Positions 19,419 through 30,137 of a stretch of 64,000 nucleotides of DNA are shown piece by piece. The translations under genes were made by a program, and so were the position numbers. The first letter of the stretch is position 1. Each line of letters opens with the position of its first letter. Under the pieces are notes generated by a model. That model had not been told where the DNA came from and made no database searches. It worked only from the letters and a program-made list of their open reading frames with translations. Origin of the DNA: Leisingera sp. ANG-M1 (GTDB taxonomy: Bacteria > Pseudomonadota > Alphaproteobacteria > Rhodobacterales > Rhodobacteraceae); contig NZ_JWLC01000006.1 in NCBI RefSeq assembly GCF_000813745.1, positions 62,001 to 126,000 on the forward strand, in the 5' to 3' direction.

Positions 19419-22366
19419 CCGAACAAAGCCCAAACGACCTCTTCCACGCCTCCTCTTTCATGCAGGGGCACAATGCGGAGTATCTGGAGCAGCTTTATGC
19501 CCAATACGCCAATGACCCGAATGCGGTGGATGCCGCATGGGCTGAGTTCTTCCGCCAGATGGGTGATGCCGAACTCGACGTGAAGGCCGAAGCCAAAGGC
19601 CCCTCCTGGGCCCGCAACGACTGGCCGCCCGCATTGGACGACGACCTCACCGGGGCGCTGACCGGCGAATGGCCCGCCCCCGCCGAGGCCAAGGGCGCCG
19701 GCAAGAAGATCCGCGACAAGGCCTCTGCCAAAGGCGTCGAGGTCACCGACGACCAGATCCAGCGCGCGGTGCTGGACTCGATCCGGGCGCTGATGCTGAT
19801 CCGTGCCTACCGGATCCGCGGCCATCTGGCCGCTGAGCTGGACCCGCTGGGCATGCGCTCGGCCGCGGCACGGCCTGAACTGGACCCCAAGACCTATGGG
19901 TTCTCAGATGCCGACATGGACCGGCCGGTGTTCCTCGACAACGTGCTGGGCCTGCAGGTTGCGACCATGCGCCAGATCGTCGAGATCGTGAAGCGCACCT
20001 ACTGCGGCACATTCGCGCTGCAGTACATGCATATCTCCGACCCCGAGCAGTCCTCCTGGCTGAAGGAGCGGATCGAGGGTTACAATAAGGAAATCAAGTT
20101 CACCCGCGAGGGCCGCAAGGCCATCCTCAACAAGATGGTTGAGGCCGAGGGCTTCGAGAAATTCCTGCACGTCAAATACACCGGCACCAAGCGGTTCGGC
20201 CTGGATGGCGGCGAGAGCCTCATTCCGGCGATGGAGCAGATCATCAAGCGCGGCGGCGCGTTGGGGGTGCAGGACATCATCATCGGCATGCCGCACCGCG
20301 GCCGCCTGAACATCCTGGCCAACGTGATGGCCAAGCCTTACCGCGCTATTTTCAACGAATTCCAGGGCGGCAGCTTCAAGCCCGAGGATGTCGATGGCTC
20401 CGGCGATGTGAAATACCATCTCGGCGCCTCCTCCGACCGGGAGTTTGACGGCAACAGCGTCCACCTCAGCCTCACCGCCAACCCGTCGCATCTGGAAGCG
20501 GTGAACCCGGTGGTGCTGGGCAAGGCCCGCGCCAAACAGGACCAGCTGAGCGACGAGGACCGCACCAGGGTGATGCCGATCCTGCTGCACGGCGATGCGG
20601 CCTTTGCGGGCCAGGGCGTTGTTGCAGAATGTTTTGCTCTGTCGGGCCTCAAGGGCCACAAGACCGGCGGCACCATGCATATCGTGGTGAACAACCAGAT
20701 CGGCTTCACCACCGCGCCGCATTTCTCGCGCTCCTCCCCCTACCCCACCGACAACGCGCTGGTGGTCGAGGCGCCGATCTTCCACGTCAATGGCGACGAC
20801 CCGGAGGCTGTGGTGCACGCGGCCAAGGTCGCGACCGAGTTCCGCCAGAAGTTCCACAAGGACGTGGTGCTAGACATCTTCTGCTACCGCCGCTTCGGGC
20901 ATAACGAAGGCGACGAGCCGATGTTCACCAACCCGATCATGTACAAGCGGATCAAGGGCCATAAGACCACCCTCAGCCTTTATACCGACCGGCTGGTGCG
21001 CGACGGTCTGATCCCCGAGGGTGAGATCGAAGACATGAAAGCCGCCTTCCAGGCGCATCTGAACGAAGAGTTCGAAGCCGGCAAGGACTACAAGCCCAAC
21101 AAGGCCGACTGGCTGGACGGCCGCTGGTCGCATCTGGACAAGAAAGACGCCGACTACCAGCGCGGCCGCACAGCGATCACGCCGGAAACCATGGCGGAAA
21201 TCGGCACCGCCCTCAGCGGCGTGCCCGAGGGCTTCCCGCTGCACCGCACCGTCGGCCGGGTGCTGGACGCCCGCGGCAAGATGTTTGAAAGCGGCGAGGG
21301 CTTTGACTGGGCCACCGGCGAGGCGATGGCCTTTGGCTCCTTGATGCTGGAAGGCTACCCGGTCCGCCTTGCGGGTCAGGACGCCACCCGCGGCACCTTC
21401 TCGCAGCGCCATTCCGGCATCGTCAACCAGGAGACGGAAGAGCGGTACTACCCGCTGAACAACATCCGCTCGGGCCAGTCCCATTACGAAGTAATCGACT
21501 CGGCGCTGTCGGAATATGCTGTGCTGGGGTTCGAATACGGCTACTCGCTGGCGGAACCCAATGCGCTTACCCTTTGGGAAGCCCAGTTCGGCGATTTCGC
21601 CAACGGCGCCCAGATCATGTTTGACCAGTTCATCTCCTCGGGTGAGAGCAAATGGCTGCGGATGTCGGGCCTAGTGTGCCTGCTGCCGCACGGGTTCGAG
21701 GGCCAGGGGCCGGAGCACTCCTCAGCCCGGCTGGAGCGTTTCCTGCAGATGTGCGGCCAGGACAACTGGATCGTCGCAAACTGCACGACGCCCGCGAACT
21801 ACTTCCACATCCTGCGCCGCCAGCTGCACCGCACCTTCCGCAAGCCGCTGATCCTGGTCACGCCCAAGTCGCTGCTGCGCCACAAGCTGGCGGTATCAAA
21901 GGCAGAGGAATTCACCACCGGCTCCAGCTTCCACCGGGTGCTGTGGGATGATGCCCAGCATGGCAACTCCGACACCCAGCTGGTGCCGGATGATCAGATC
22001 AAGCGCGTCGTCATGTGCTCGGGCAAAGTCTACTACGACCTGCTGGAGGAGCGCGACGCCCGCGGCATCGACGACATCTACCTGATGCGGATCGAGCAGT
22101 TCTACCCGTTCCCGGCGATCTCGCTGGTGAAGGAGCTCGAGCGCTTCAAACAGGCCGAAATGGTCTGGTGCCAGGAAGAGCCCAAGAACCAGGGCGCCTG
22201 GACCTTCATCGAACCCAATATCGAATGGGTGCTGTCCCGTATCGGCGCCAAACACACCCGGCCGGCCTATGCAGGCCGCGCCACCTCGGCCTCGCCTGCC
22301 ACCGGCCTGGCCAGCCAGCACAAAGCCCAACAAGCAGCCCTCGTGAACGAAGCGCTGAGCATCTGA
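19415..22366 (+). CDS. sucA: 2-oxoglutarate dehydrogenase E1 component
   Basis: Thiamine-diphosphate-dependent E1 of the 2-oxoglutarate dehydrogenase complex. The 983 residues include the N-terminal E1o segment ([15 protein letters not shown]). [15 protein letters not shown] and [17 protein letters not shown] form the active-site entry, and [11 protein letters not shown] with NNQIGFTT the ThDP site. The C-terminal half has the GFEYGYS and [20 protein letters not shown] regions typical of E1. The ATG overlaps the end of the DUF805 gene. Confidence 0.97.
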   Translation: MTEQSPNDLFHASSFMQGHNAEYLEQLYAQYANDPNAVDAAWAEFFRQMGDAELDVKAEAKGPSWARNDWPPALDDDLTGALTGEWPAPAEAKGAGKKIRDKASAKGVEVTDDQIQRAVLDSIRALMLIRAYRIRGHLAAELDPLGMRSAAARPELDPKTYGFSDADMDRPVFLDNVLGLQVATMRQIVEIVKRTYCGTFALQYMHISDPEQSSWLKERIEGYNKEIKFTREGRKAILNKMVEAEGFEKFLHVKYTGTKRFGLDGGESLIPAMEQIIKRGGALGVQDIIIGMPHRGRLNILANVMAKPYRAIFNEFQGGSFKPEDVDGSGDVKYHLGASSDREFDGNSVHLSLTANPSHLEAVNPVVLGKARAKQDQLSDEDRTRVMPILLHGDAAFAGQGVVAECFALSGLKGHKTGGTMHIVVNNQIGFTTAPHFSRSSPYPTDNALVVEAPIFHVNGDDPEAVVHAAKVATEFRQKFHKDVVLDIFCYRRFGHNEGDEPMFTNPIMYKRIKGHKTTLSLYTDRLVRDGLIPEGEIEDMKAAFQAHLNEEFEAGKDYKPNKADWLDGRWSHLDKKDADYQRGRTAITPETMAEIGTALSGVPEGFPLHRTVGRVLDARGKMFESGEGFDWATGEAMAFGSLMLEGYPVRLAGQDATRGTFSQRHSGIVNQETEERYYPLNNIRSGQSHYEVIDSALSEYAVLGFEYGYSLAEPNALTLWEAQFGDFANGAQIMFDQFISSGESKWLRMSGLVCLLPHGFEGQGPEHSSARLERFLQMCGQDNWIVANCTTPANYFHILRRQLHRTFRKPLILVTPKSLLRHKLAVSKAEEFTTGSSFHRVLWDDAQHGNSDTQLVPDDQIKRVVMCSGKVYYDLLEERDARGIDDIYLMRIEQFYPFPAISLVKELERFKQAEMVWCQEEPKNQGAWTFIEPNIEWVLSRIGAKHTRPAYAGRATSASPATGLASQHKAQQAALVNEALSI

Positions 22367-22377
22367 GGAAGAGAGAC

Positions 22378-23895
22378 ATGACCACCGAAGTCCGCGTGCC
22401 CACTCTGGGCGAATCCGTGACCGAGGCCACCGTGGCCACCTGGTTCAAGAAACCCGGCGATGCTGTCAGCGCCGATGAAATGCTCTGCGAGCTGGAAACC
22501 GACAAGGTGACGGTCGAAGTGCCCTCGCCCGCCTCCGGAACCTTGGGCGAGATCGTGGCCGGCGAAGGCGATACCGTCGGCGTCGACGCGCTGCTGGCCA
22601 CTTTGACCGAGGCCAATGGCGCCGCCGCAGCCCCTGCCGCAGCAGCAGCACCGGCTCCTGCTGCTGCGCCCTCCGGCGGCGATAGCGCACCGGTGCCGGT
22701 CATGGTCCCCGCACTTGGCGAGTCGGTCTCTGAGGCGACCGTTTCGTCGTGGTTCAAGAAAGTGGGCGACAGCGTTGCGCAGGACGAGATGCTGTGCGAG
22801 CTGGAAACCGACAAGGTTTCCGTCGAAGTGCCCGCCCCCGCGGCCGGCGTGCTGACCGAGATCATGGCCGCCGAAGGCGCCACCGTTCAGGCGACTTCAC
22901 AGCTGGGCGTCATTGCCGGCGGCGCTGCCGGCGCCTCCCCTGCTCCGGCAGCACCTGCAGCCGCGCAGAACCCCGCCGTGGCCGCCGCTGCCCCAGCCAA
23001 GGATGTGGCCAACGCGCCTTCGGCCGAGAAAGCCATGGCCGAGGCCGGCCTGAACGCGTCGCAAGTCACCGGCACTGGCCGCGACGGGCGCATCATGAAG
23101 GAAGACGTCTCTGCCGCCGTGGCTGCCGCCAAGGCTGCGCCCGCGACTGCCCCGGCGCCGGCCCAGGTGCGCGGCCCGGTCACCGCCGATGACGCGGCGC
23201 GCGAAGAGCGGATCAAGATGACCCGCCTGCGCCAGACCATCGCCAAGCGCCTGAAGGACAGCCAGAACACCGCTGCCATGCTGACCACTTACAACGAGGT
23301 GGACATGACCGAGGTGATGGCGCTGCGCAACGAGTACAAGGACCTTTTCCTGAAGAAGCACGGCGTGAAACTGGGCTTCATGTCCTTCTTCACCAAGGCC
23401 TGCTGCCACGCGCTGAAGGAAGTGCCGGAGGTGAACGCCGAGATCGACGGCACCGACATCGTCTACAAGAACTTCGTCCACATGGGCATCGCCGCAGGCA
23501 CCCCCACGGGCCTGGTTGTGCCGGTGATCCGTGATGCGGACTCCATGTCCTTTGCCGCGATCGAAAAAGCCATCGCCGAAAAGGGTGCCCGCGCCCGCGA
23601 CGGCAAGCTGTCGATGGCGGAAATGCAGGGCGGCACATTCACCATCTCCAACGGCGGCGTCTACGGCTCGCTGATGTCCTCGCCGATCCTGAACCCGCCG
23701 CAGTCCGGCATCCTGGGCATGCACAAGATCCAGGACCGCCCGATGGCGATCAACGGCCAGGTGGTGATCCGCCCGATGATGTATCTGGCGCTGAGCTATG
23801 ACCACCGCATCGTCGACGGCAAAGGCGCCGTGACCTTCCTGGTCCGCGTCAAGGAAGCGCTGGAAGACCCGCGGCGATTGCTGATGGATCTGTAA
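22378..23895 (+). CDS. sucB: dihydrolipoyl succinyltransferase (E2) with two lipoyl domains
   Basis: E2 core of the 2-oxoglutarate dehydrogenase complex, transferring succinyl to CoA. The 505 residues contain two lipoyl domains, each with ELETDKV carrying the lipoylated lysine (near residues 42 and 145), separated by an Ala/Pro linker. A peripheral subunit-binding domain follows (about 218-255, [14 protein letters not shown]). The catalytic domain ends [13 protein letters not shown] with the active-site His and Asp. E. coli SucB has one lipoyl domain and about 405 residues. AGGAAGAGAGAC precedes the ATG, 11 bases after sucA. Confidence 0.96.
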   Translation: MTTEVRVPTLGESVTEATVATWFKKPGDAVSADEMLCELETDKVTVEVPSPASGTLGEIVAGEGDTVGVDALLATLTEANGAAAAPAAAAAPAPAAAPSGGDSAPVPVMVPALGESVSEATVSSWFKKVGDSVAQDEMLCELETDKVSVEVPAPAAGVLTEIMAAEGATVQATSQLGVIAGGAAGASPAPAAPAAAQNPAVAAAAPAKDVANAPSAEKAMAEAGLNASQVTGTGRDGRIMKEDVSAAVAAAKAAPATAPAPAQVRGPVTADDAAREERIKMTRLRQTIAKRLKDSQNTAAMLTTYNEVDMTEVMALRNEYKDLFLKKHGVKLGFMSFFTKACCHALKEVPEVNAEIDGTDIVYKNFVHMGIAAGTPTGLVVPVIRDADSMSFAAIEKAIAEKGARARDGKLSMAEMQGGTFTISNGGVYGSLMSSPILNPPQSGILGMHKIQDRPMAINGQVVIRPMMYLALSYDHRIVDGKGAVTFLVRVKEALEDPRRLLMDL

Positions 23896-23970
23896 TTAAC
23901 AATTGATCCCCCGGTGCTTCCTTTCCTATGAGGAAGCACATCACCAATAACAAAGATAAGTCTGGATTTC

Positions 23971-24474
23971 ATGAAACTTCGCCATCTTTTTCCTTTTGCA
24001 GCAGTTGCCGCCCTTTCAGCATGTGCAGACGCTCAGATCGAACAACCCCCAATCGCATATAATGCGACACGTGCCCTGCATGAACGCGGCACAACTACAT
24101 TTACATTCCGGGCATTTTCCAAGGAAAGCGGCAGCCGTAAGGAGATTTCCGGGGTGCCGTGCAAGCTGCAGGGCCAAGGTTTCAACTCGGCCTTTACCAC
24201 CCCCGCCGTTGTCATAGCCCCCGAAATCGGAGCGAAAGCCCAGGTTGCATCAGTTACCTGCAGCTACAACGAGGAAGCCAAGACCAAAGTTCTCGAACCC
24301 TACAACAAAACCGTCGCTGATATAAATGCCAACGCGAATGCTGCAGCTGTAAACCACGGTTTGCTTGGCGCACTTGTCGGAAGCATCGCAGCAGGTGTTC
24401 AAACATCGCGCCGCGATCCTTCGAAAGACATCTATGCATATCATAGCAGCTCTGTTGTCTTCGCAGATAATTAA
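23971..24474 (+). CDS. 167-residue lipoprotein between sucB and lpd
   Basis: Predicted lipoprotein: MKLRHLFPFAAVAALSAC forms the signal with lipobox cysteine. The mature part has two further cysteines (VPCKLQ, VTCSYN), a stretch of Asn/Ala residues (NANANAAAVN) and a glycine-rich hydrophobic segment (GLLGALVGSIAAG) near the C-terminus. No family recognised. It lies 75 bases after sucB and 45 before lpd, and its codon and base use are visibly less GC-rich than the flanking enzymes. Confidence 0.7.
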   Translation: MKLRHLFPFAAVAALSACADAQIEQPPIAYNATRALHERGTTTFTFRAFSKESGSRKEISGVPCKLQGQGFNSAFTTPAVVIAPEIGAKAQVASVTCSYNEEAKTKVLEPYNKTVADINANANAAAVNHGLLGALVGSIAAGVQTSRRDPSKDIYAYHSSSVVFADN

Positions 24475-24519
24475 TAGCGTTCGGGACTGAGGGCGCATGA
24501 AAATAGATAGGGACACAAA

Positions 24520-25911
24520 ATGACAGCCTATGACGTCATCGTAATCGGCGCCGGCCCCGGCGGCTATGTCTGTGCCATTCGCTGCGCCCAGCTGGGGCTG
24601 AAGACAGCTGTGGTCGAGGGGCGCGAGACCCTGGGCGGCACCTGCCTGAACGTGGGCTGCATTCCCTCCAAGGCGCTGCTGCATTCGACCCACCTGCTGC
24701 ATGAGGCCGAGCACAACTTTGCCCATATGGGCCTCAAGGGCAAAAGCCCCTCGGTCGACTGGGACCAGATGAAGGCCTATAAGGACGAGGTGATCGGCCA
24801 AAACACCGGCGGCATCGAGTTCCTGTTCAAGAAGAACAAGATCGACTGGATCAAGGGCTGGGCGTCCATTCCGGCGGCCGGCAAGGTTCAGGTGGGCGAC
24901 GAGGTGCATGAAGCCAAGAACATCGTGATCGCTTCCGGCTCGGTGCCTGCCTCCATTCCGGGCGTGGAGATCGACGAGAAGATCGTGGTCTCCTCCACCG
25001 GCGCGCTGGAACTGCCGAAGATCCCGAAAAAACTGGCGGTGATCGGCGCAGGTGTCATCGGGCTGGAGCTGGGTTCGGTTTACGCCCGCCTCGGTTCCGA
25101 GGTGACCGTGGTGGAATACATGGACGCGGTCTGCCCGGGGATGGACAAGGACGTGCAGCGCTCCTTCAAACGGATCCTGGAGAAACAGGGCCTCAACATC
25201 ATCCTGGGTGCCGCGGTGCAGGGGGTGGAGACCACCAAGACCAAGGCCAAGGTCAAGTATCAGCCCAAGAAGGGCGGTGATGAGGTCACGCTGGACGCCG
25301 ATGTGGTGCTAGTGGCCACGGGGCGCAAACCCTACAGCGAAGGTCTTGGCCTGGATGCCCTCGGCGTCAAGATGACCGAGCGCGGCCAGATCGCCGCGGA
25401 CAACCACTGGCGCACCAATATCCCCGGCATCTATGCCATCGGCGATGTGATCGAAGGCCCGATGCTGGCCCACAAGGCCGAGGATGAGGGCATGGCCGTG
25501 GCCGACGTGATTGCGGGCAAGCACGGCCATGTGAATTACGGCGTCATCCCGGGCGTCGTCTACACCACGCCTGAAGTCGCCACTGTCGGCGCCACCGAGG
25601 ACGCGCTGAAGGCCGAGGGCCGCAAGATCAAGGTGGGCAAGTTCATGTTCATGGGCAACGCCCGCGCCAAGGCCGTCGGCCAGGCCGAGGGCGGCTTTGT
25701 CAAAATCATCGCCGACAAGGAAACCGACCGCATCCTGGGCGCCGCCATCATCGGCCCGGCCGCGGGCGACATGATCCACGAGCTGTGCGTGGCGATGGAA
25801 TTCGGCGCTTCGGCCGAGGATGTGGCCCTCACCTGCCACGCGCATCCGACCTATTCGGAAGCGGTGCGCGAAGCGGCGCTGGCCTGCGGCGACGGGCCGA
25901 TCCACAGCTGA
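24520..25911 (+). CDS. lpdA: dihydrolipoyl dehydrogenase (E3)
   Basis: Flavoprotein E3 that reoxidises dihydrolipoyl groups with NAD+. The 463 residues show the FAD motif ([12 protein letters not shown]), the redox disulfide in [17 protein letters not shown], a second NAD-binding motif ([15 protein letters not shown]), [20 protein letters not shown], and the C-terminal His-Glu dyad in [13 protein letters not shown]. It completes the oxoglutarate dehydrogenase set and is followed by a terminator. Confidence 0.97.
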   Translation: MTAYDVIVIGAGPGGYVCAIRCAQLGLKTAVVEGRETLGGTCLNVGCIPSKALLHSTHLLHEAEHNFAHMGLKGKSPSVDWDQMKAYKDEVIGQNTGGIEFLFKKNKIDWIKGWASIPAAGKVQVGDEVHEAKNIVIASGSVPASIPGVEIDEKIVVSSTGALELPKIPKKLAVIGAGVIGLELGSVYARLGSEVTVVEYMDAVCPGMDKDVQRSFKRILEKQGLNIILGAAVQGVETTKTKAKVKYQPKKGGDEVTLDADVVLVATGRKPYSEGLGLDALGVKMTERGQIAADNHWRTNIPGIYAIGDVIEGPMLAHKAEDEGMAVADVIAGKHGHVNYGVIPGVVYTTPEVATVGATEDALKAEGRKIKVGKFMFMGNARAKAVGQAEGGFVKIIADKETDRILGAAIIGPAAGDMIHELCVAMEFGASAEDVALTCHAHPTYSEAVREAALACGDGPIHS

Positions 25912-25936
25912 TCTCCGGCCGGACGGCAGACACTGG

Positions 25937-25965
25937 AAGGGCAGCTTGACGCAGCTGCCCTTTTT
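25937..25965 (+). terminator. intrinsic terminator after lpd
   Basis: AAGGGCAGCT pairs with AGCTGCCCTT across a 6-base loop, followed by a T-run. It ends the sucC-to-lpd transcription series. Confidence 0.88.
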
Positions 25966-26028
25966 CTATTGGCAGCCTGGCAAGGGCCGGCTCTAGTGTC
26001 TCTGCAATGCAAACACAGGAGGCCCTCA

Positions 26029-26337
26029 ATGCCCGTTTCACTGCAAGTCATCTACCCTGTCAGCGCAGAAAGCCGTTTCGATCACGGCTATTATGCCGCA
26101 ACCCATATGGCGCTGGTGGACGAATATATCGCACCGCACACTCAAAGCATCATTGTGACCAAGGGGCTGACCGGCGGCCCGGACGTGCCCGCGCCGTTTC
26201 ATGCTGTCGCAACCATGGTGTTTGCCGATCAGGCCGCATTGGATGCGGCAATGCAGGCAGCAGGCCCCGCTTTGGCCGACATTCCGAATTTCACCAACGT
26301 GCAGCCGCAGATTCTGATTGGCGACGTGGTACGCTGA
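26029..26337 (+). CDS. EthD-like dimeric alpha-beta barrel protein
   Basis: A 102-residue protein opening SLQVIYPVSAESRFDHGYYA and containing HMALVDEYI, matching small EthD/ferredoxin-like alpha-beta barrel proteins. These often act in degradation pathways or as dimeric lyases, but many are uncharacterised. AGGAGG lies 7 bases before the ATG at 26029, which fixes the start. It stands alone after the lpd terminator. Confidence 0.75.
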   Translation: MPVSLQVIYPVSAESRFDHGYYAATHMALVDEYIAPHTQSIIVTKGLTGGPDVPAPFHAVATMVFADQAALDAAMQAAGPALADIPNFTNVQPQILIGDVVR

Positions 26338-26515
26338 AGAAGCGCCGGGCCGGCAGGGGTTTCCTGCCAGCCCGGTCCGGCTCAGCGGCCGGCACCTGTG
26401 AGTGGTGGTGCAAACGCAGGACGGGTTCGCTTGCTGAAGCTATCAACGCATCCCGGCCCGGTTTCCGTCGCGGGCCGGTGCAACCATGCGCGTAAAAGTT
26501 TTCAGAAACCTTTTG

Positions 26516-26540
26516 CCAAGGAAATTATGAATTTCCTTGG
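26516..26540. repeat. inverted repeat downstream of plsC
   Basis: CCAAGGAAAT/ATTTCCTTGG, a 10-base perfect stem with a 5-base loop, 28 bases after the plsC stop on the minus strand. No T-run follows on either strand, so it is only a weak terminator candidate. Confidence 0.45.
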
Positions 26541-26568
26541 TCCCGCCAGCCGCCTGTGCTTCGGCAGA

Positions 26569-27318
26569 TCAATTCTGCAACGCGGGTTGCCCGGGATCGA
26601 ACCCGGCTTCGCGCATCAGGGCCGCCGAACGGCCTTCCACCGTCTCCTCCAGCGCCTTCATGAAGGCTTTCGGCTTCAGCCCGGGCTGCATCGGTTCCAG
26701 GAACTCCACCACCCCTAGGCCCGGGTTGCGCATCAGCCCGTTGCGGGGCCAGAAGACGCCAACGTTGGTTGCCACCGGAACGCAGGCCTGCTTCAGGCCC
26801 TCATACAGCACCGCTGTGCCGACCTTGTAAGGCTTCTCGGCTCCGGGCATCACCCGCGTCCCCTGCGGGTAGATCACCAGCTGGCCGGGCTCGCGGCTTT
26901 GCGAAGCCACGTCCTTGACCATCTTGGCAATCGCCGCGCCGCGCTTGCCGCGGTTCACCGGCACACAGCCCAGGCGGCGGGCATAGACGCCGATCACCGG
27001 CGTCCACAGCAATTCGCGCTTCATGATGAAGCGGGCCGAGGGCAGCGCGTTGAAGATGATCAGGATGTCCAGGAAGCTCTGGTGCTTGGCGGCGATGATC
27101 ACCTCGCCTTCGGGCACCGGGCCGCGCACTTCGGTGCGGATGCCCACCATCCAGCGTGCTGTCCACAGCACCCAGCGGCAATAGGTCTTGCAGGCCGCCC
27201 GGGCACCCTTGCGCGACACCACGGCCCAAGGGGCAAAGATTACCCCCAAAACCAGCATGGAAGCATAGACATGAATGTCGAACAGCACCGAGCGCAGCAG
27301 CCGGAAAAAACGGGTCAC
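26569..27318 (-). CDS. plsC: 1-acyl-sn-glycerol-3-phosphate acyltransferase
   Basis: Adds the second acyl chain to lysophosphatidic acid to form phosphatidic acid at the inner membrane. The 249 residues have an N-terminal hydrophobic segment, the acyltransferase motif KHQSFLD (Hx4D type), a GCVPVNRGKRGAAI block, and YPQGTR (the EGTR motif with Gln in place of Glu). The ATG overlaps the ftsX stop by 4 bases, placing it third in ftsE-ftsX-plsC. Paralogous acyltransferases such as OlsA are possible. Confidence 0.88.
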   Translation of the reverse strand: MTRFFRLLRSVLFDIHVYASMLVLGVIFAPWAVVSRKGARAACKTYCRWVLWTARWMVGIRTEVRGPVPEGEVIIAAKHQSFLDILIIFNALPSARFIMKRELLWTPVIGVYARRLGCVPVNRGKRGAAIAKMVKDVASQSREPGQLVIYPQGTRVMPGAEKPYKVGTAVLYEGLKQACVPVATNVGVFWPRNGLMRNPGLGVVEFLEPMQPGLKPKAFMKALEETVEGRSAALMREAGFDPGQPALQN

Positions 27319-28214
27319 GACAGTTCTCCCAAACGTTTGGTGGCGGCGCGGGTGGTGGCGGCAAAGGCCACCACAGCGCCCAGCGGCGGGATCATCAGCG
27401 GCACCAGCCAGCCCCAGCCCTGGAAGCCAAGGCCGGTGAGAAAGCCGCCCTCGTCCGAGGCTTCCGGCATCAAAAGCACCCCGATCATGCCCAGGGCAAC
27501 CCCCGCGGCAGCACCGGTCAGCGCCCGCAGTGTAAAGCGGCGGATAAAGGCCTGGGCGATGTAGCTGTCGAGCGCGCCCACAAGCCGTAGCACCTCGATC
27601 ACCTGGGCATTGGCTGCAAGCGCTGCATTCGCCGCAAGGGTGATCATCGCCGCGGTGGCGCCGCCGATCAGCAGGATCGAGACCCAGGCCAGGCGGCGCA
27701 GCGACCGGGCCGCCTCCACCAGCGGCGCGCGCCAGCGGGTGTGGTCGTCCAGCACCGCACCGGGCACCTCGGCCTGCAGCCGCAGCCGCAAGCCCTGGGC
27801 GTCGTAGCCCTGATCATCGCCGGTCACCTCGATCAGCTGCGGCAGCGGCAGGCTGCCTGCAGGCAGGCTGGAGCCGAACCAGGGCGCCAGCAGCGCCGCC
27901 TGCTCCTCGCCGGTCAAGGCACGGGCAGTAGCAACGCCCGGGGTCTGACGCAGGATTTCCAGCGCCGCCTCAGTCTGTGCCACCCGCTGCTCAGCCGGGG
28001 CGTTGATGCGCAGAGTGGCGGCGCGGGCCAGTTCCGAGGCCCAGCGGTCGGCGAGACGTCCCGAGGCCATCGACAGCGCCAGCGCAAACACCGCCAGGAA
28101 CGCCATTGCACCCGAGACAAACAAAGTCAGATGGGCGGTAAAGCCGCTCGGCGGCACCACCCGGTTGGCCTGGGCATCGCCCAGGATCAGCCTGCGCAGC
28201 CTGCCGTCGTTCAT
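27315..28214 (-). CDS. ftsX: cell division protein FtsX-like permease
   Basis: Membrane partner of FtsE; in other bacteria the complex controls peptidoglycan hydrolases at the septum. The 299 residues show an N-terminal cytoplasmic part, helix 1 (LFVSGAMAFLAVFALAL), a periplasmic loop of about 120 residues, and three C-terminal helices with the VIEVLRLVGALDSYIAQAFIRRF cytoplasmic coupling segment between them. The ATG overlaps the ftsE stop and its own stop overlaps plsC. Confidence 0.9.
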   Translation of the reverse strand: MNDGRLRRLILGDAQANRVVPPSGFTAHLTLFVSGAMAFLAVFALALSMASGRLADRWASELARAATLRINAPAEQRVAQTEAALEILRQTPGVATARALTGEEQAALLAPWFGSSLPAGSLPLPQLIEVTGDDQGYDAQGLRLRLQAEVPGAVLDDHTRWRAPLVEAARSLRRLAWVSILLIGGATAAMITLAANAALAANAQVIEVLRLVGALDSYIAQAFIRRFTLRALTGAAAGVALGMIGVLLMPEASDEGGFLTGLGFQGWGWLVPLMIPPLGAVVAFAATTRAATKRLGELS

Positions 28215-28888
28215 AGGTCCGCTCCCGCCAGCTGCAATTGCCGGTTTGAAATCCGCAGCACCCGCGCCTGCACCTGGTTCTTGGCGGCCCGGATCAGCGA
28301 CAAGTCATGGGTGGCGACTAGGATGGTCTTGCCCATCCGGTTCAGCTCTACCAGCAGCTGCAAAAGCCGCTGCGACATTTCCCAGTCGACGTTGCCGGTC
28401 GGCTCATCCGCGATGATCACATCCGGCGAGAGGATCACCGAGCGGGCCAGCGCCGCCCGCTGCCGCTCGCCGCCCGACAGCTCCGGCGGCAAGGCATGGG
28501 CGCGTTCGCTAAGACCGACCCAGTTCAGCAGCTCGTTCAGGTTGGCCTCTTCGTGGGAAAGCTCCCGGCCGGAAACCAGCAGCGGCAGGGCAATATTCTC
28601 GATCACCGGCAAATGGTCCAGGAACCGGCAGTCCTGATGCACCACCCCGACGCGGCGGCGCAGAAAAGCCATCTGATCGCGGTCCAGCCCCTGCACATCC
28701 ATGTTAAAGGCGCGGACCCGGCCCGAGGTCGGAGTCAGCGCGCCGTAGCAGAGCTTCAGCAGCGTGGTTTTGCCCGCCCCGGACGGGCCGGTCAGGAAAT
28801 GGAACGACCCCGGCGCCAGCTGCACCGAGACGGCGTTCAGCAGCTCGCCGCCGCCGTAATTGTAGCCCACATTCTCCAGCTCGATCAC
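28211..28888 (-). CDS. ftsE: cell division ATP-binding protein FtsE
   Basis: ABC-type ATPase of the FtsEX complex. The 225 residues have Walker A (GPSGAGKTT), the Q-loop (VVHQDCRFL), signature LSGGERQR, Walker B (VIIADEP) and the switch His in ATHDLS. The start is taken as GTG 28888 to give VIELENVGYNY, the conserved beginning, with GGGGGG upstream; an ATG at 28915 adding nine residues is an alternative. The frame runs open far upstream, but that part is antisense to another gene. Confidence 0.92.
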   Translation of the reverse strand: MIELENVGYNYGGGELLNAVSVQLAPGSFHFLTGPSGAGKTTLLKLCYGALTPTSGRVRAFNMDVQGLDRDQMAFLRRRVGVVHQDCRFLDHLPVIENIALPLLVSGRELSHEEANLNELLNWVGLSERAHALPPELSGGERQRAALARSVILSPDVIIADEPTGNVDWEMSQRLLQLLVELNRMGKTILVATHDLSLIRAAKNQVQARVLRISNRQLQLAGADL

Positions 28889-29104
28889 TGCTGCCCCCCG
28901 CAAGCGCCTTTTCATTTGCGCCCCGGTGTTTTGCCCCAAGGGGCGGCCAGTTTCAATGGGGCTCTGTTGCTTGGAAGCCGCCGCCGCAAGCGGGCTTGGG
29001 CCCGGGTCCGATTGACCCTTTCGCGGCCTTGCCGTTCTGCCTATAATCCTTTGAAAAACAACCTGCCGCCAGCTGGCCGGCGGGATGGTGCCGAGGAGAG
29101 CATG

Positions 29105-30037
29105 ATGCGCCTGACCTGCCCGAATTGTGCAGCCCAGTACGAAGTGCCCGAGGATGTGATCCCTGCCGAAGGGCGCGACGTGCAATGTTCCAATTGCGGC
29201 CAGACCTGGTTCCAGGCTGCCGCCGGCGCGCCTGCGGCGGAAACCGCAGACGAGATTTCCCCGGACCTGCAGGAAACCGCAGAAGCCGCTCACCCGCCGG
29301 TGGAACAGGCACCGGAGCCGGAACCTGCTGCCGTCACCGAAGCGGAAACCGAAACCGGGATTGCCGCCTCTGCGCCGCCGGAAGACACGGAGCCCCCGGC
29401 TTCGTCTCATCAGGATGAAACCGCTGAAGAAGAGGCCGAAGAGCCGGAGCCCGATGACGGCACCGGGGCGGAGACGCAAGCCGAAACCCAATCGCAGCCG
29501 CCGCGCTCCCGCGGGCTGGACCCGGCCCTGACCGATATCCTGCGCGAAGAGGCTGAACGGGAAGCGTCGCTGCGGGCGGCGGAAACCGGCAGCCTGGAAA
29601 CCCAGCCCGATCTTGGTCTGGAAGGCGCCGCCCCCGAGGACGAAGCCGCCCGCCGCAGCCGTCAGGCCCGCGACCGCATGGCCCGCATCCGCGGCGAGGA
29701 TCCGCGCCAGATTGCGGCCGCCGAAACCGGTTCGCGCAAGGAACTGCTGCCGGACATCGAGGAGATCAACTCCACCTTGCGCTCGGCCGGCAGTGCCGCA
29801 CCCGCACCGCAAGCCGCCAGCGAAGAACCGCCAGTGCGGCGCAAGAGCGGCTTTGCCCGCGGCTTTGCGCTGTCGCTGATTGCGGCGCTGGCGCTGGTGA
29901 TGGTCTATGACAATGCGGCGCTGATCTCCGAGAAGGTTCCGCAAGCGGATTCCGCGCTCAGCAGCTATGTTGGCTGGGTCGATCAGGCGCGGCTGTGGCT
30001 GGACGGGCAAGTGAAGTCGCTGACCAGCCCGCAGTAA
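29105..30037 (+). CDS. zinc-ribbon membrane protein (MJ0042-type)
   Basis: A 310-residue protein. Residues 1-38 form a zinc ribbon (LTCPNCAAQYEVPEDV...CSNCGQTWF) typical of MJ0042/zinc_ribbon_5 proteins. A long acidic, Pro/Glu/Ala-rich disordered segment follows, then one membrane helix near residue 250 (FALSLIAALALVMVYDN) and a short C-terminal part. Such proteins are common beside ftsEX in roseobacters and have no assigned role. AGGAG is 6 bases before ATG 29105; ATG 29102 is an alternative. Divergent from ftsE. Confidence 0.85.
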   Translation: MRLTCPNCAAQYEVPEDVIPAEGRDVQCSNCGQTWFQAAAGAPAAETADEISPDLQETAEAAHPPVEQAPEPEPAAVTEAETETGIAASAPPEDTEPPASSHQDETAEEEAEEPEPDDGTGAETQAETQSQPPRSRGLDPALTDILREEAEREASLRAAETGSLETQPDLGLEGAAPEDEAARRSRQARDRMARIRGEDPRQIAAAETGSRKELLPDIEEINSTLRSAGSAAPAPQAASEEPPVRRKSGFARGFALSLIAALALVMVYDNAALISEKVPQADSALSSYVGWVDQARLWLDGQVKSLTSPQ

Positions 30038-30062
30038 GCCCTGTCAGGCAAGCAGACTAAAC

Positions 30063-30086
30063 GGCCGGGTCAGAGCCCGGCCTTTT
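30063..30086 (+). terminator. intrinsic terminator after the zinc-ribbon gene
   Basis: GGCCGGG/CCCGGCC with a 6-base loop and four T residues, 25 bases after the stop. Confidence 0.75.
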
Positions 30087-30137
30087 GCATTTTGCCACAC
30101 ATGCTAATCGCGCGCCTTTTACAGTGGCGACAGGGCT

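Noticed and set aside
22015-22377. N-terminal extension of the sucB frame
   Set aside because: It overlaps sucA in another frame; the lipoyl domain start and ribosome-binding site fix ATG 22378.
26583-26612. tRNA T-arm-like sequence GGGATCGAACCC
   Set aside because: It lies inside plsC, in frame with the family's C-terminus, and no acceptor, D or anticodon arms are found around it.
28889-30010. Upstream extension of the ftsE frame (about 370 codons)
   Set aside because: The extension is antisense to the zinc-ribbon protein gene and has low-complexity composition; FtsE family start fits GTG 28888.
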